From: GWA1-39-11 sp964360265
GTDB taxonomy: Bacteria; Patescibacteriota; Microgenomatia; Levybacterales; GWA1-39-11
Assembly: GCA_964360265.1 (NCBI GenBank)
Contig: CAYHUY010000011.1
Location: forward strand, 1 to 26,647
Direction of reading: 5' to 3'
DNA: 26,647 nt
The notes beneath the pieces are model-generated. The model ran no database searches. It had not been told where the DNA came from and saw only the letters and a program-made list of their open reading frames with translations. Of the stretch, positions 13,418 to 20,946 are shown one piece after another. The position numbers were made by a program, and so were the translations under genes. Within the stretch, counting starts at the first letter, position 1. Each line of letters starts with the position of its first letter.

Positions 13418-14176
13418 CTATTCGGGGAGAGAAGAAACTACAAACCAAATAAGTACAACACCTAGCAGAAGAAGAAACGTCTCATAGATAATATAATTTT
13501 TTCTTTTCTCGTGGTGGATTTCGGGGATTAAATCTGAAGCCGCGATATAAATAAAAAATCCGGCCGTTAGCGCAATTAGTATTGGAATATATTTTTCGAT
13601 GTTTTCTCCTAGCGCATAAGTTAGAAGAGCGCCCAAAATTGCCACAGTCGCGCTTAGAATATTCACCAGAATTATTCTTCCTCTTTTAAGACCCTTATGA
13701 ATCATTAATCCAAAGTCTCCAATCTCCTGAGGTATTTCGTGAGCAAAAACCGCTATTGCGGTTGTAATTCCAAGAGGAATGCTAACCATAAATGTAGCCG
13801 CGATGACAACCCCATCAAGGAAATTATGCATTGTATCGCTAATTATTATTAAAGGTAAGCTTGATTTAGTTTCTTTTTTATCATGATACTCTTCATGATG
13901 ATGAAACCAGTGAATGAAACGTTCGGTAAGAAAAAATATTATAATTCCTGCAAGAGTCCATAAAAAGACATCAATACCCTGCTCTTCTCCCTCGTGTAAT
14001 GCTTCAGGTAAGAGATCAAAAAACGCGGTACCTAACAGAACCCCCGCAGCGAATGAGGCGAGAAGGTGGGAAATTTTAAGTGCGAATTTCTCTTTTGACA
14101 AAAGCACAATGCCGCCAATCAAAGCTCCAAGACTCCCAACAATTGTAAACAATAAAATATATGATAACGTTGACAT
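13418..14176 (-). CDS. ZIP family divalent metal transporter
   Basis: A 252-residue membrane protein with about eight hydrophobic segments. The ZIP metal site is present: HNFLDG at 117-122 in TM4 and HEIPQEIGD from H146 in TM5. A His-rich cytoplasmic loop (HWFHHHEEYHD, 89-99) lies before TM4, as usual for the family. Zinc or iron uptake is the likely role; the metal cannot be told from sequence. The ATG is only nine bases after the 3' end of tRNA-Pro on the same strand, with no Shine-Dalgarno site and no separate promoter, so the two are probably co-transcribed and tRNA 3' processing would leave a near-leaderless mRNA. Confidence 0.9.
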   Translation of the reverse strand: MSTLSYILLFTIVGSLGALIGGIVLLSKEKFALKISHLLASFAAGVLLGTAFFDLLPEALHEGEEQGIDVFLWTLAGIIIFFLTERFIHWFHHHEEYHDKKETKSSLPLIIISDTMHNFLDGVVIAATFMVSIPLGITTAIAVFAHEIPQEIGDFGLMIHKGLKRGRIILVNILSATVAILGALLTYALGENIEKYIPILIALTAGFFIYIAASDLIPEIHHEKRKNYIIYETFLLLLGVVLIWFVVSSLPE

Positions 14177-14185
14177 AGTAAACTG

Positions 14186-14257
14186 TCGGGGTGAGAGGAA
14201 TTGGACCTCCTGCTTCTCGGTCCCAAACCGAGCGTTCTACCGATGAACTACACCCCG
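14186..14257 (-). tRNA. tRNA-Pro(TGG)
   Basis: On the minus strand CGGGGTG pairs with CACCCCG, with discriminator A. The anticodon stem CTCGG/CCGAG encloses TTTGGGA with anticodon TGG. The T loop reads TCCAATT, so the nearly universal T55 is C here. CCA is not encoded. Confidence 0.9.
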
Positions 14258-14265
14258 ATAAGTAT

Positions 14266-14294
14266 ATTTTAATTGTAAGTGAGGTAAAACTCAA
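14266..14294 (-). promoter_or_regulatory. promoter of tRNA-Pro and probably the ZIP gene
   Basis: On the minus strand TTGAGT (complement of 14289-14294) and TAAAAT (complement of 14266-14271) are 17 bases apart, and the tRNA begins eight bases after the -10 box. Confidence 0.75.
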
Positions 14295-14477
14295 GATAAG
14301 TTTAGGAATTTATACAGTTGGGGGGAATATGGATTTTATCGTAATGTTCAAAAATGCCCCTTTTATTAATGGGATTTATTCCGGGAGTTTCTTTGGATTC
14401 GATACATTCAACAGATGCCATAAAGCGAAATTTTATTTCAAAATAACGACCGTGTCAAATAATCTTAAGCCTCCAAA

Positions 14478-14506
14478 TTGTGTACTCGTGGAAAGTTTGG
14501 TATAAT
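14478..14506 (+). promoter_or_regulatory. promoter of tRNA-Gly
   Basis: TTGTGT at 14478-14483 and TATAAT at 14501-14506 are 17 bases apart. The tRNA starts 15 bases after the -10 box. The downstream GIY-YIG gene is probably on the same transcript. Confidence 0.7.
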
Positions 14507-14521
14507 TTTTGAGAGTTTTTT

Positions 14522-14592
14522 GCGGGATTAGTTGAGCGGTTCAACATTTGCTTTCCAAGCAAAAAAGAGGGGTTCGACTCCCCTATCCCGCT
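14522..14592 (+). tRNA. tRNA-Gly(TCC)
   Basis: GCGGGAT (14522-14528) pairs with ATCCCGC (14585-14591), with discriminator T14592. The anticodon stem TTTGC/GCAAA encloses TTTCCAA with anticodon TCC at 14554-14556. The T loop is TTCGACT. CCA is not encoded. Confidence 0.95.
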
Positions 14593-14594
14593 CC

Positions 14595-14618
14595 CGTCTT
14601 TCGCTAAAGCTACAGACG
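14595..14618. repeat. small palindrome between tRNA-Gly and the GIY-YIG gene
   Basis: CGTCT (14595-14599) pairs with AGACG (14614-14618) around an interior that can also fold (GCTAAAGC). It occupies most of the space between the tRNA and the next start codon. Confidence 0.55.
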
Positions 14619-14626
14619 ATTTGCTT

Positions 14627-14896
14627 GTGTACTACGTTTACATAATTCAAAGTTCAAAATCTCACGTTTTACACTACGGATACACCACTGTCTTAAAGAA
14701 GCGTGTCGAGGAGCATAATAGTGGAAATACAAAATTCACAAAAGGGCATTTGCCTTGGGAATTAGTTTGGTATTGTGCCTTTAGAGATAAGCAAAAGGCA
14801 AAAGATTTTGAACTTTATTTAAAATCGGGATCTGGTAAAGCATTCGTATATAAAAGACTTGTAGCTTTGGAGAAAGAAGAGTTTGTGAAGAAATAG
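14627..14896 (+). CDS. single-domain GIY-YIG nuclease beside tRNA-Gly
   Basis: An 89-residue protein consisting of one GIY-YIG domain: V4-Y-I for the first motif, HYG (16-18) for the second, catalytic R26, H30 in EEHNSG, and metal-binding E62 in DFELYLKSGSG. The C-terminus has about 15 extra charged residues. I choose the GTG at 14627, which gives the usual MYYVYIIQS opening; a TTG at 14621 would add two residues. It lies 34 bases after tRNA-Gly in the same direction and has no promoter or Shine-Dalgarno site of its own. It is clearly related to, but well diverged from, the gene at 8125-8367. The eight bases before GTG repeat tRNA-Gly sequence just before its anticodon. Confidence 0.85.
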   Translation: MYYVYIIQSSKSHVLHYGYTTVLKKRVEEHNSGNTKFTKGHLPWELVWYCAFRDKQKAKDFELYLKSGSGKAFVYKRLVALEKEEFVKK

Positions 14897-14955
14897 GTGC
14901 TCCGAAGCTGTCCGACGCTTAAGCTATGAACAGCGTAAGATACCCTTCATCCGCT

Positions 14956-14988
14956 CTGGTTCGACAGGCTTACCATTCGAGTGAAACT
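14956..14988. repeat. dispersed-repeat-like sequence after the GIY-YIG gene
   Basis: The stretch GGTTCGACAGGCTTACC followed by ATTCGAGTGAAAC resembles the TTCGA...GTGAAAC class of short palindromic repeats seen at 8470 and 10402. No second copy with high identity is present in the window. The remainder of 14897-15052 holds no gene. Confidence 0.35.
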
Positions 14989-15052
14989 GCTCATTCACTT
15001 TGTGATTGAATTAACAATAGCTATCTGTTTTAAAGCTTAGGAAAAAATTAAA

Positions 15053-17185
15053 CTACGATGCTTCGTTAAGCAGAAATGTTTCAGTGTTACCTGTTGGGCC
15101 TGCAGTTATTACTATATTTGTCCTACCGTAAGGATTTGTAAAAGTGATCCTTGGAAAATTATCACTTTTGAACCTATTCCAATTCCGAACGATGTCCCTT
15201 AGCTCATTCGCAGTTTCTGGCCGGGTTTCGTTTATAAGTGAAAAAGGTCTTGAAGAAAGGTAGAGCACCAAGTTATTGAGCAAGAGGTGTTCTGGTTCAC
15301 CGATAAAAGAATCGCCGGTGCCAGATATATGAAGAAGTCCATTTTCGTCCATTCTTGCACACATTGCAAAAGGGGGCTGACCGCTTGTTATTAAATCAAC
15401 AGATCGCTCCCGAATAACAATTCCCTCTAGTCCTAAATTTCTTATGTTTCTATGCTTTTGATCTTTTGCATTTAGCTTTGAGAAAAAGATGATAGTCCCG
15501 AAACCGTTTTTATGCTCTTTAAATCTTCCTTGCAGTTCTTCAAATTCTGAAAGCATATCGTCCTCATTTGGAAACCCATGAGTTTGCGCTTTGAGTGAAT
15601 TTACATAGCTTGACACTCCCGCTTCATCAAGCAGGTTAACATGGCCTATAAACGGCAGGATGAGAGTTTTGTATTGCGGCTGATCTTCTCTTTTTTGGGC
15701 GGGTTTTACAACTGACTGATGAGACGAAATGTCAACCGGTACTTCGGCTTGCGCAATCGAGGTGTGAAGTAGATAACCCCTCTGGGGCTGATTTGAGAAA
15801 TTTACTCTTATCTTTGAATCCTGACCAAGCCAAATACTTCCAGGTTTCCTATCAAGAACAATATCTCGCATCGTTTCCGGTAGCGCTTCAAATCGGTCAA
15901 TTAGTCTGTTATAGAAATCTTCAAAATCAGGATTTAGTTTTTTAAGAACCAGAAGGGCAGCAAGCCACCTTGCGGAAATTTTTGGATCAGCAGATATTTC
16001 AACGTGAACAAGGCTTAAGAAAGCCTTTATTCTATCCGAAGAGCTTGTATCAAGTCTATTTAGAATTCTAACTGCTGCCATAGGTAAAATATGTTTTGGC
16101 AGAGATAAGCCTTCTAAGGCTAATGCTTTTCCCCTGTCAATCGCTAAAGCCGGATAATTCTCTTCTAGCCATTCTTTGCCATAATCGTCATAATTGCCCA
16201 TGAATCTAAGCAATGTAGCAAAATCATTTGGCACTAACCCTATAGCCTCAGGGTCAAGTTTAGCTTTTAGGTCATGAGAGACAACTAAATTTTCTTCGAG
16301 TGTGGCAAGAACATTTGCCAGAACTACTTTCCTATGGACAGTTCTAAGCGAGTCTACCGCTGATTTTACCTGTTCCCACCGCCATTTTTTGCTAAGCCTT
16401 GACCAGGTCTTACGATCTGCATTTGAGAGATCTGTAGTAAAAGCGTAGTAATTATCGAAAGTCGCATGCCCAATCTTCTCAGCATATAGAGCGGGAGCCA
16501 CGCCGTATTTTTTTAACCTTCTTTTTATGGCGTTTATGGCAGCCGTTGCTTCTTGGGTAGGTAGTTGAGGTGGCGCATGGTAAAGTCCATCGGAAAGAAT
16601 TAGGTATCGATCTAAATCGTCAAGGGTTAGACTATCAAGAGTTTTTATCATTTGCTTTCTCTGTTTTTCTATTTGATCCATCAGCCTTTTAAGTTCGCGG
16701 GTCGGACCCATTTGACGAATTTCCAGATGTGATGCAAGACTGGAAGCAAGCGCAACATTTAAGTGAAATTTAAATGTCCAGTGTTTGCTTTCTACGGGAT
16801 CTCCGAGCAATGATGCATCTGGCGTAAAATTTGAGAGGTCATCTGTCAGTTTTTGAAATGCTTCTATTATCTGAGGTGATTGCGGATCGTAGCTGCCAAA
16901 AGTTACCACACTTCTCATAATAGGTTTATCTAAACTGTTCATGGCAGTTGGAAACTGTGTATGGAAATTGGGGTCTCGCCAATCTACAACATCTCCTGCA
17001 ATCACCCGGTCAATAATCGGGTTTAGTTGATCAAGCAAGTAGGGTTTTGGAATCCCTACTTTTTGCTCCAAGCCGACCTCCCTTTGGCGCATAGGTCCCG
17101 CTTGCGCGCGAACCACTTTTACTCCTCGTCTTTCGACCATCCACGGATTATATATCAAACCTAATTCAAGATCAACCGCTTTCAC
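15053..17185 (-). CDS. large hypothetical protein, 710 aa
   Basis: I do not recognise this protein. It is the longest gene in the window and is soluble, without signal peptide, membrane segment or clear nucleotide-binding motif. Residues 1-65 are basic; 150-420 look mainly alpha-helical with repeated leucine-rich segments, possibly a helical-repeat (HEAT-like) scaffold; from about 480 the sequence shifts to alternating strands and loops (RGYLLHTSIAQAEVPVDI, YKTLILPFIGHVNLL, FGTIIFFSKL). The start is GTG, 21 bases after the upstream gene's stop, without Shine-Dalgarno, so it is probably expressed from that gene's promoter. Function unknown; the pair may act together. Confidence 0.75.
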   Translation of the reverse strand: MKAVDLELGLIYNPWMVERRGVKVVRAQAGPMRQREVGLEQKVGIPKPYLLDQLNPIIDRVIAGDVVDWRDPNFHTQFPTAMNSLDKPIMRSVVTFGSYDPQSPQIIEAFQKLTDDLSNFTPDASLLGDPVESKHWTFKFHLNVALASSLASHLEIRQMGPTRELKRLMDQIEKQRKQMIKTLDSLTLDDLDRYLILSDGLYHAPPQLPTQEATAAINAIKRRLKKYGVAPALYAEKIGHATFDNYYAFTTDLSNADRKTWSRLSKKWRWEQVKSAVDSLRTVHRKVVLANVLATLEENLVVSHDLKAKLDPEAIGLVPNDFATLLRFMGNYDDYGKEWLEENYPALAIDRGKALALEGLSLPKHILPMAAVRILNRLDTSSSDRIKAFLSLVHVEISADPKISARWLAALLVLKKLNPDFEDFYNRLIDRFEALPETMRDIVLDRKPGSIWLGQDSKIRVNFSNQPQRGYLLHTSIAQAEVPVDISSHQSVVKPAQKREDQPQYKTLILPFIGHVNLLDEAGVSSYVNSLKAQTHGFPNEDDMLSEFEELQGRFKEHKNGFGTIIFFSKLNAKDQKHRNIRNLGLEGIVIRERSVDLITSGQPPFAMCARMDENGLLHISGTGDSFIGEPEHLLLNNLVLYLSSRPFSLINETRPETANELRDIVRNWNRFKSDNFPRITFTNPYGRTNIVITAGPTGNTETFLLNEAS

Positions 17186-17206
17186 TTACTCTATTTTTTG
17201 GACTAA

Positions 17207-17680
17207 TTAGGTTTTAGGTTGGGGATTTTTCTTGTCGGCCAAAGGCGGTTGTCCGAGCACGCCTAGAACATGATTTCCAACCCTAAACGTATCTGCCAGA
17301 ATAGTTCTTAGGTGATGTAGCTCTTGCTCTTTACCCCTAACAGGCCCCCCATCGAAAATTACACTACTGGGATGAGATTCTATCCTTTCGCTCTCAAGAT
17401 CAATTTCATCTATTTTTCCCAAGAGAAAATATCTAATAGCTTCCGGTGGCTCAGTAAGAGTTCCTAGGACAAAGTCGCGATCATGATTTAATTCCCTTTG
17501 TCTTTCTTCCAGGTGCAGTATTTCCTGTTGTCTTCTTTTGACAGCTCCGTTAGTGTCAACGCCCATAGCCAGAGCTCTTGCTGTTTCCAATTTACCAGAT
17601 ATTTTCCTTAGCTCTTTCTCAAAGAAATCTGAAATAGCTGATTTTCTTTCTTCAGGCGTGCTTGGTCTACTTTGTTCCAT
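17207..17680 (-). CDS. hypothetical coiled-coil protein, 157 aa
   Basis: Not recognised. It is strongly charged and helical: residues 8-80 (for example KSAISDFFEKELRKISGKL and VKRRQQEILHLEERQRELNH) should form a coiled coil, and a second helical segment covers roughly 95-145. There is no membrane or export signal. The ATG at 17680 is preferred over a TTG at 17692 because a promoter -10 box covers 17692-17697. It is the first gene of a two-gene unit with the 710-residue protein, suggesting an adaptor or regulator for it; this is inference from adjacency only. Confidence 0.7.
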   Translation of the reverse strand: MEQSRPSTPEERKSAISDFFEKELRKISGKLETARALAMGVDTNGAVKRRQQEILHLEERQRELNHDRDFVLGTLTEPPEAIRYFLLGKIDEIDLESERIESHPSSVIFDGGPVRGKEQELHHLRTILADTFRVGNHVLGVLGQPPLADKKNPQPKT

Positions 17681-17691
17681 AATGAGTGACA

Positions 17692-17720
17692 ATTTTAGCA
17701 GAATTTGACTAAACCTTCAA
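17692..17720 (-). promoter_or_regulatory. promoter of the 17680-15053 gene pair
   Basis: On the minus strand TTGAAG (complement of 17715-17720) and TAAAAT (complement of 17692-17697) are 17 bases apart. The ATG at 17680 follows the -10 box by 11 bases, leaving about four bases of leader. Confidence 0.7.
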
Positions 17721-17745
17721 TCTATCGCGCGCCTTTAAAATTTGT

Positions 17746-17751
17746 TAAAAT
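17746..17751 (+). promoter_or_regulatory. -10 box of gdhA
   Basis: TAAAAT 21 bases before the ATG at 17773 predicts a leader of about 14 bases without a Shine-Dalgarno site. No clear -35 box is seen at the right distance. Confidence 0.5.
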
Positions 17752-17772
17752 ATTAAGAAGTTCACTAAACGC

Positions 17773-19044
17773 ATGAATAACAACTCAATGTTCATATCTA
17801 CCACTAATCAACTCAAGGATATTGCAAAAAAAAACAATCTTAACAAGGAAAAACTCGAGAATATTCTCCTACCGGAGCGTCTCATTGAAATTGAAATACC
17901 TCTTACACGGGATAACGGAAAAGCAGAACTCGTAAAAGGATATAGGTGCCAGCACAGCAGCCTCCTTGGCCCCTATAAGGGTGGAATTCGTTTTCATCAA
18001 GGCGTATCGGTTGACGAGGTAAAATCATTATCTTTGTGGATGAGCCTTAAATGCGCGCTTGCGGATATTCCTTTTGGTGGGGCAAAAGGCGGAGTGGTCA
18101 TTGATCCCAAAATATTATCCGAGAGCGAACTGGAACGGTTATCCCGCGGTTACGTTACTCGCCTTTTTGACGTAATTGGCCCATATACAGATATTCCCGC
18201 ACCAGATGTTAACACGAATCCTAAGATAATAAAGTGGATGGTTGAAGAATATATTTCCCTAGCAAAAAAAAGAAATTTAAATTCCAAGGAATTGCACGGT
18301 GCTTTTACGGGAAAACCTATTGATTTAGGCGGTTTAAAAATTAGGGAAATTTCAACAGGATATGGTGGTGTTAGTATTCTGATGGCGCTTCTTTCTAAAT
18401 TAAGTCTGAAAAAAGAAAAAATGACCATGGCAATTCAAGGATTTGGGAATGTTGGATACAATTTTGCCAAGTATGCCGCAAGTTATGGTTTTCACGTAGT
18501 TTCCGTATCAGATTCAAAGGGCGCTATTATAAATAATAATAACGAGCCTTTGGATATTGATCTTGTCATGGATTGTAAAAGAAAACAAGGATACTTGGCG
18601 GGATGCTACTGTGTAGGAGGAGTTTGCGATCTTAATCGTGGAAGAGTGATTAGCAACGAAGATATTCTCCGTCTTCCTGTTGACATTTTAGTCCCTTGCG
18701 CTTTGGAAAACGTAATTAATGAAAACAATATGAAAGATATTAAAGCTAAAATCATTGTTGAAATGGCAAATGGGCCAGTTACGCCGAGCGCATATGAATA
18801 TCTTTCAAGTAAAGGAGTTCATATTATTCCGGATATTCTTTCAAATGCAGGAGGGGTTGTGGGTTCATACATTGAATGGAAGCAAAATGTTGAAAAGACA
18901 CACATATCGGACAAAGAGGCACTTTCTACCCTGAAGTCAATCCTTTCATCTGCATTCGAAAACGTGTGGGAGGTTTCATTAACGAATAAGATTTCACTCC
19001 GCGAGGCGGCGTTAGTCTTGGCTCTTGGAAGGCTACTGAAATAA
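17773..19044 (+). CDS. gdhA: Glu/Leu/Phe/Val family dehydrogenase, probably glutamate dehydrogenase
   Basis: A 423-residue NAD(P)-dependent amino-acid dehydrogenase that most likely interconverts glutamate with 2-oxoglutarate and ammonia in the cytoplasm. The substrate-binding KGGIRFH (69-75), the catalytic Lys K105 in PFGGAKGG, the catalytic Asp D145 in PAPDVNT and the dinucleotide loop GFGNVG (223-228) are all intact. The acidic residue after strand 2 (VSVSDSKG) hints at NAD. An unusual cysteine group, C268, C278, C280 and C285 (GCYCVGGVC), lies in the coenzyme domain and could bind metal or form disulfides. The malic enzyme gene starts two bases after its stop codon, so the two form one operon. 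Confidence 0.92.
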   Translation: MNNNSMFISTTNQLKDIAKKNNLNKEKLENILLPERLIEIEIPLTRDNGKAELVKGYRCQHSSLLGPYKGGIRFHQGVSVDEVKSLSLWMSLKCALADIPFGGAKGGVVIDPKILSESELERLSRGYVTRLFDVIGPYTDIPAPDVNTNPKIIKWMVEEYISLAKKRNLNSKELHGAFTGKPIDLGGLKIREISTGYGGVSILMALLSKLSLKKEKMTMAIQGFGNVGYNFAKYAASYGFHVVSVSDSKGAIINNNNEPLDIDLVMDCKRKQGYLAGCYCVGGVCDLNRGRVISNEDILRLPVDILVPCALENVINENNMKDIKAKIIVEMANGPVTPSAYEYLSSKGVHIIPDILSNAGGVVGSYIEWKQNVEKTHISDKEALSTLKSILSSAFENVWEVSLTNKISLREAALVLALGRLLK

Positions 19045-19045
19045 T

Positions 19046-20242
19046 ATGGACATTTACAGCGAGGCGTTGAGGCTCCACGAGAAGCTTCGCGGAAAACTTG
19101 AGATTGTTCCCAAAATTAAAGTTAAAACAAAAAAAGATCTGTCCTTAGTTTATACCCCGGGTGTAGCAGGGGTATGTAGGGAAATTGCAAAAAATCCGCT
19201 CCGCGCCCTCGATCTAACCATAAAGGGGAATACTGTCGCAATAGTGTCTGACGGTTCTGCGGTTTTAGGACTTGGCAATATTGGCCCGTATGCAGCTATA
19301 CCGGTTATGGAAGGAAAGGCTCTTTTATTTAAAGAATACGCAGGGATCGACGCTTTTCCTTTAACGCTCGCGACGCAAGAGCCGTATGAAATTATAAACC
19401 TTGTAAGAAATATCTCGCCTATTTTTTCCGGCGTTAATTTGGAAGATATTGCTGCGCCGCGGTGTTTTGAAATTGAGGATGCACTTCAAGATATTGGAAT
19501 TCCCGTTTTTCATGATGACCAGCATGGAACGGCAATAGTTTTGCTTGCTGCATTAATTAACGCCTCAAAGCTTGCGGGTAAAAAGTTGACCGATTTAAAA
19601 GTTGTTATTTCAGGAGCCGGAGCCGCGGGCACTGGAATCTCAAATCTTCTGCTTTGCGTTGGACACGATAAGTCCATTTGTGAGCCGGTACGCGAAGTAA
19701 TTGTGTGTGATTCAAAAGGAATTATTAACAGGACCCGTCCCGATATTCAAAATAATCCCTGGAAGATGAGGCTTGCCGGAATTACAAACAGGCGGGATAT
19801 TCAAGGTACACTTAGCGATGCTCTTAACGGGGCGGACGTATTTATAGGTGTTTCAAAAGGGGACGTTTTAAAGGGTTCGCTGATCAAAAAAATGAACAAG
19901 AAGCCAATAATCTTTGCGATGGCAAATCCCATCCCCGAAATAATGCCTGATGAGGCATTAAAGCATGGAGCATTTATTGTAGGAACAGGAAGAAGCGACT
20001 TTCCAAACCAAGTCAATAACGTACTCGCGTTTCCTGGTGTCTTCCTGGGCGCACTTAGCGCAAGAGCAAAAATTATTACAAACGGTATGAAGATAGGAGC
20101 CGCATTTGCGCTAGCGGCGTGCGTAGATAAACCCACAGTTGGCAATATCCTACCCTCCCCGCTTGATAAAAAAGTTCCAAAAGCTATAGCTATCGAAGTT
20201 GAAAGAATTTACAAACGGGAACAAAAGCTCTACTCTCTTTGA
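19046..20242 (+). CDS. NAD(P)-dependent malic enzyme
   Basis: A 398-residue short-type malic enzyme that oxidatively decarboxylates malate to pyruvate and CO2. The catalytic Tyr Y36 in VYTPGVAG, Lys K91 in MEGKALLFKEYAGID, the metal ligands in NLEDIAAPRCFEIE and PVFHDDQHGT (154-162), the dinucleotide loop GAGAAGTG (190-197) and the C-terminal FALANPIPE-like segment (ANPIPEI) are present. A longer than usual turn after the dinucleotide helix (CVGHDKSICEPVREV) replaces the short loop seen in relatives. It is the second gene of an operon with gdhA. Together they would link glutamate and malate to pyruvate and reduced coenzyme. Confidence 0.93.
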   Translation: MDIYSEALRLHEKLRGKLEIVPKIKVKTKKDLSLVYTPGVAGVCREIAKNPLRALDLTIKGNTVAIVSDGSAVLGLGNIGPYAAIPVMEGKALLFKEYAGIDAFPLTLATQEPYEIINLVRNISPIFSGVNLEDIAAPRCFEIEDALQDIGIPVFHDDQHGTAIVLLAALINASKLAGKKLTDLKVVISGAGAAGTGISNLLLCVGHDKSICEPVREVIVCDSKGIINRTRPDIQNNPWKMRLAGITNRRDIQGTLSDALNGADVFIGVSKGDVLKGSLIKKMNKKPIIFAMANPIPEIMPDEALKHGAFIVGTGRSDFPNQVNNVLAFPGVFLGALSARAKIITNGMKIGAAFALAACVDKPTVGNILPSPLDKKVPKAIAIEVERIYKREQKLYSL

Positions 20243-20332
20243 ACCTAAGCCTGCGCGCCTTAGTGAACGACGCCCAAACCTATTTTAACACTTTAGCTGT
20301 GGTAGAAAAAGAGCACTATTTAGCAATGTTTA

Positions 20333-20746
20333 TTATTGAGAAGCAGAGACTTTTTCGTCGGCAAGTTTTTGAAGCTTATTAAGATAATAAAATACTATCG
20401 AAGTTAAAGCTATATACTGTTCAGGGGTATCTACATTGTGTGTTGAAAATTCAGGTAATTTTTTACCTCTTTGTTCCCAACTATCACCAGTCATCCCTAT
20501 GCATGCACAGTCCCCAGAAACACTTACACTAGTTAGACCTCGTTCATCTACTATTAGATGATTTACATTGAGTCCAAGGGCTCCTGTAGTCCGGCCAGCA
20601 TAAGCCTCTAATCTCGCTTGTAATTCTTTGTTTGATTCAACATCACCAACAACACTTTCGAACCCGTCAATAAGCGGAATTCTAGCGTAAAAAGATCCAC
20701 CTCTTTGCAACTCTGGTGTAGGATATCGTTTCGTTTCAGCTGACAT
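20333..20746 (-). CDS. hypothetical protein, 137 aa
   Basis: Not recognised. A soluble protein with an aromatic N-terminal part (GGSFYARIPLIDGFESVVGDV), a central strand-rich part with two close cysteines (DCACIGMTG), and a helical C-terminus (YIALTSIVFYYLNKLQKLADEK) that could form a hydrophobic interface. No signal peptide. The start at 20746 is fixed by an excellent promoter ending seven bases upstream. It is a single gene, convergent with the malic enzyme gene and located next to tRNA-Arg. Confidence 0.7.
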   Translation of the reverse strand: MSAETKRYPTPELQRGGSFYARIPLIDGFESVVGDVESNKELQARLEAYAGRTTGALGLNVNHLIVDERGLTSVSVSGDCACIGMTGDSWEQRGKKLPEFSTHNVDTPEQYIALTSIVFYYLNKLQKLADEKVSASQ

Positions 20747-20753
20747 TGATCGA

Positions 20754-20782
20754 ATAATACCAGCTCAAGGCAGCGAAGTCAA
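20754..20782 (-). promoter_or_regulatory. promoter of the 20333-20746 gene
   Basis: On the minus strand TTGACT (complement of 20777-20782) and TATTAT (complement of 20754-20759) are 17 bases apart, and the ATG follows the -10 box after exactly seven bases. This is one of the clearest leaderless promoters here. Confidence 0.8.
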
Positions 20783-20797
20783 ACTATGGGTTCCATG

Positions 20798-20870
20798 CGC
20801 GGGTGAAAGGAATCGAACCTTCAACCACCTCCTTAGAAGGGAGGTGCTCTGTCCGTTGAGCTACACCCGC
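20798..20870 (-). tRNA. tRNA-Arg(TCT)
   Basis: On the minus strand GCGGGTG (complement of 20864-20870) pairs with CACCCGC (complement of 20799-20805), with discriminator G. The anticodon stem CCTCC/GGAGG encloses CTTCTAA with anticodon TCT. The T loop is TTCGATT. CCA is not encoded. Confidence 0.95.
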
Positions 20871-20889
20871 ACGTTCTAGCCTCAATCAT

Positions 20890-20918
20890 TTTACAATACA
20901 TAGGCTTTAAAGTAAAAT
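20890..20918 (+). promoter_or_regulatory. promoter of the rhomboid gene
   Basis: TTTACA at 20890-20895 and TAAAAT at 20913-20918 are 17 bases apart. The predicted leader before ATG 20947 is about 22 bases and has no Shine-Dalgarno site. Confidence 0.6.
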
Positions 20919-20946
20919 AAATTTTAAGTTTTGACTTTTAAATACT

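Noticed and set aside
14329..14505. A possible 58-residue gene on the plus strand between tRNA-Pro and tRNA-Gly
   Set aside because: It has no good promoter or ribosome-binding site and its composition is that of random AT-rich sequence. It covers the promoter of tRNA-Gly (14478-14506) up to the TATAAT box.
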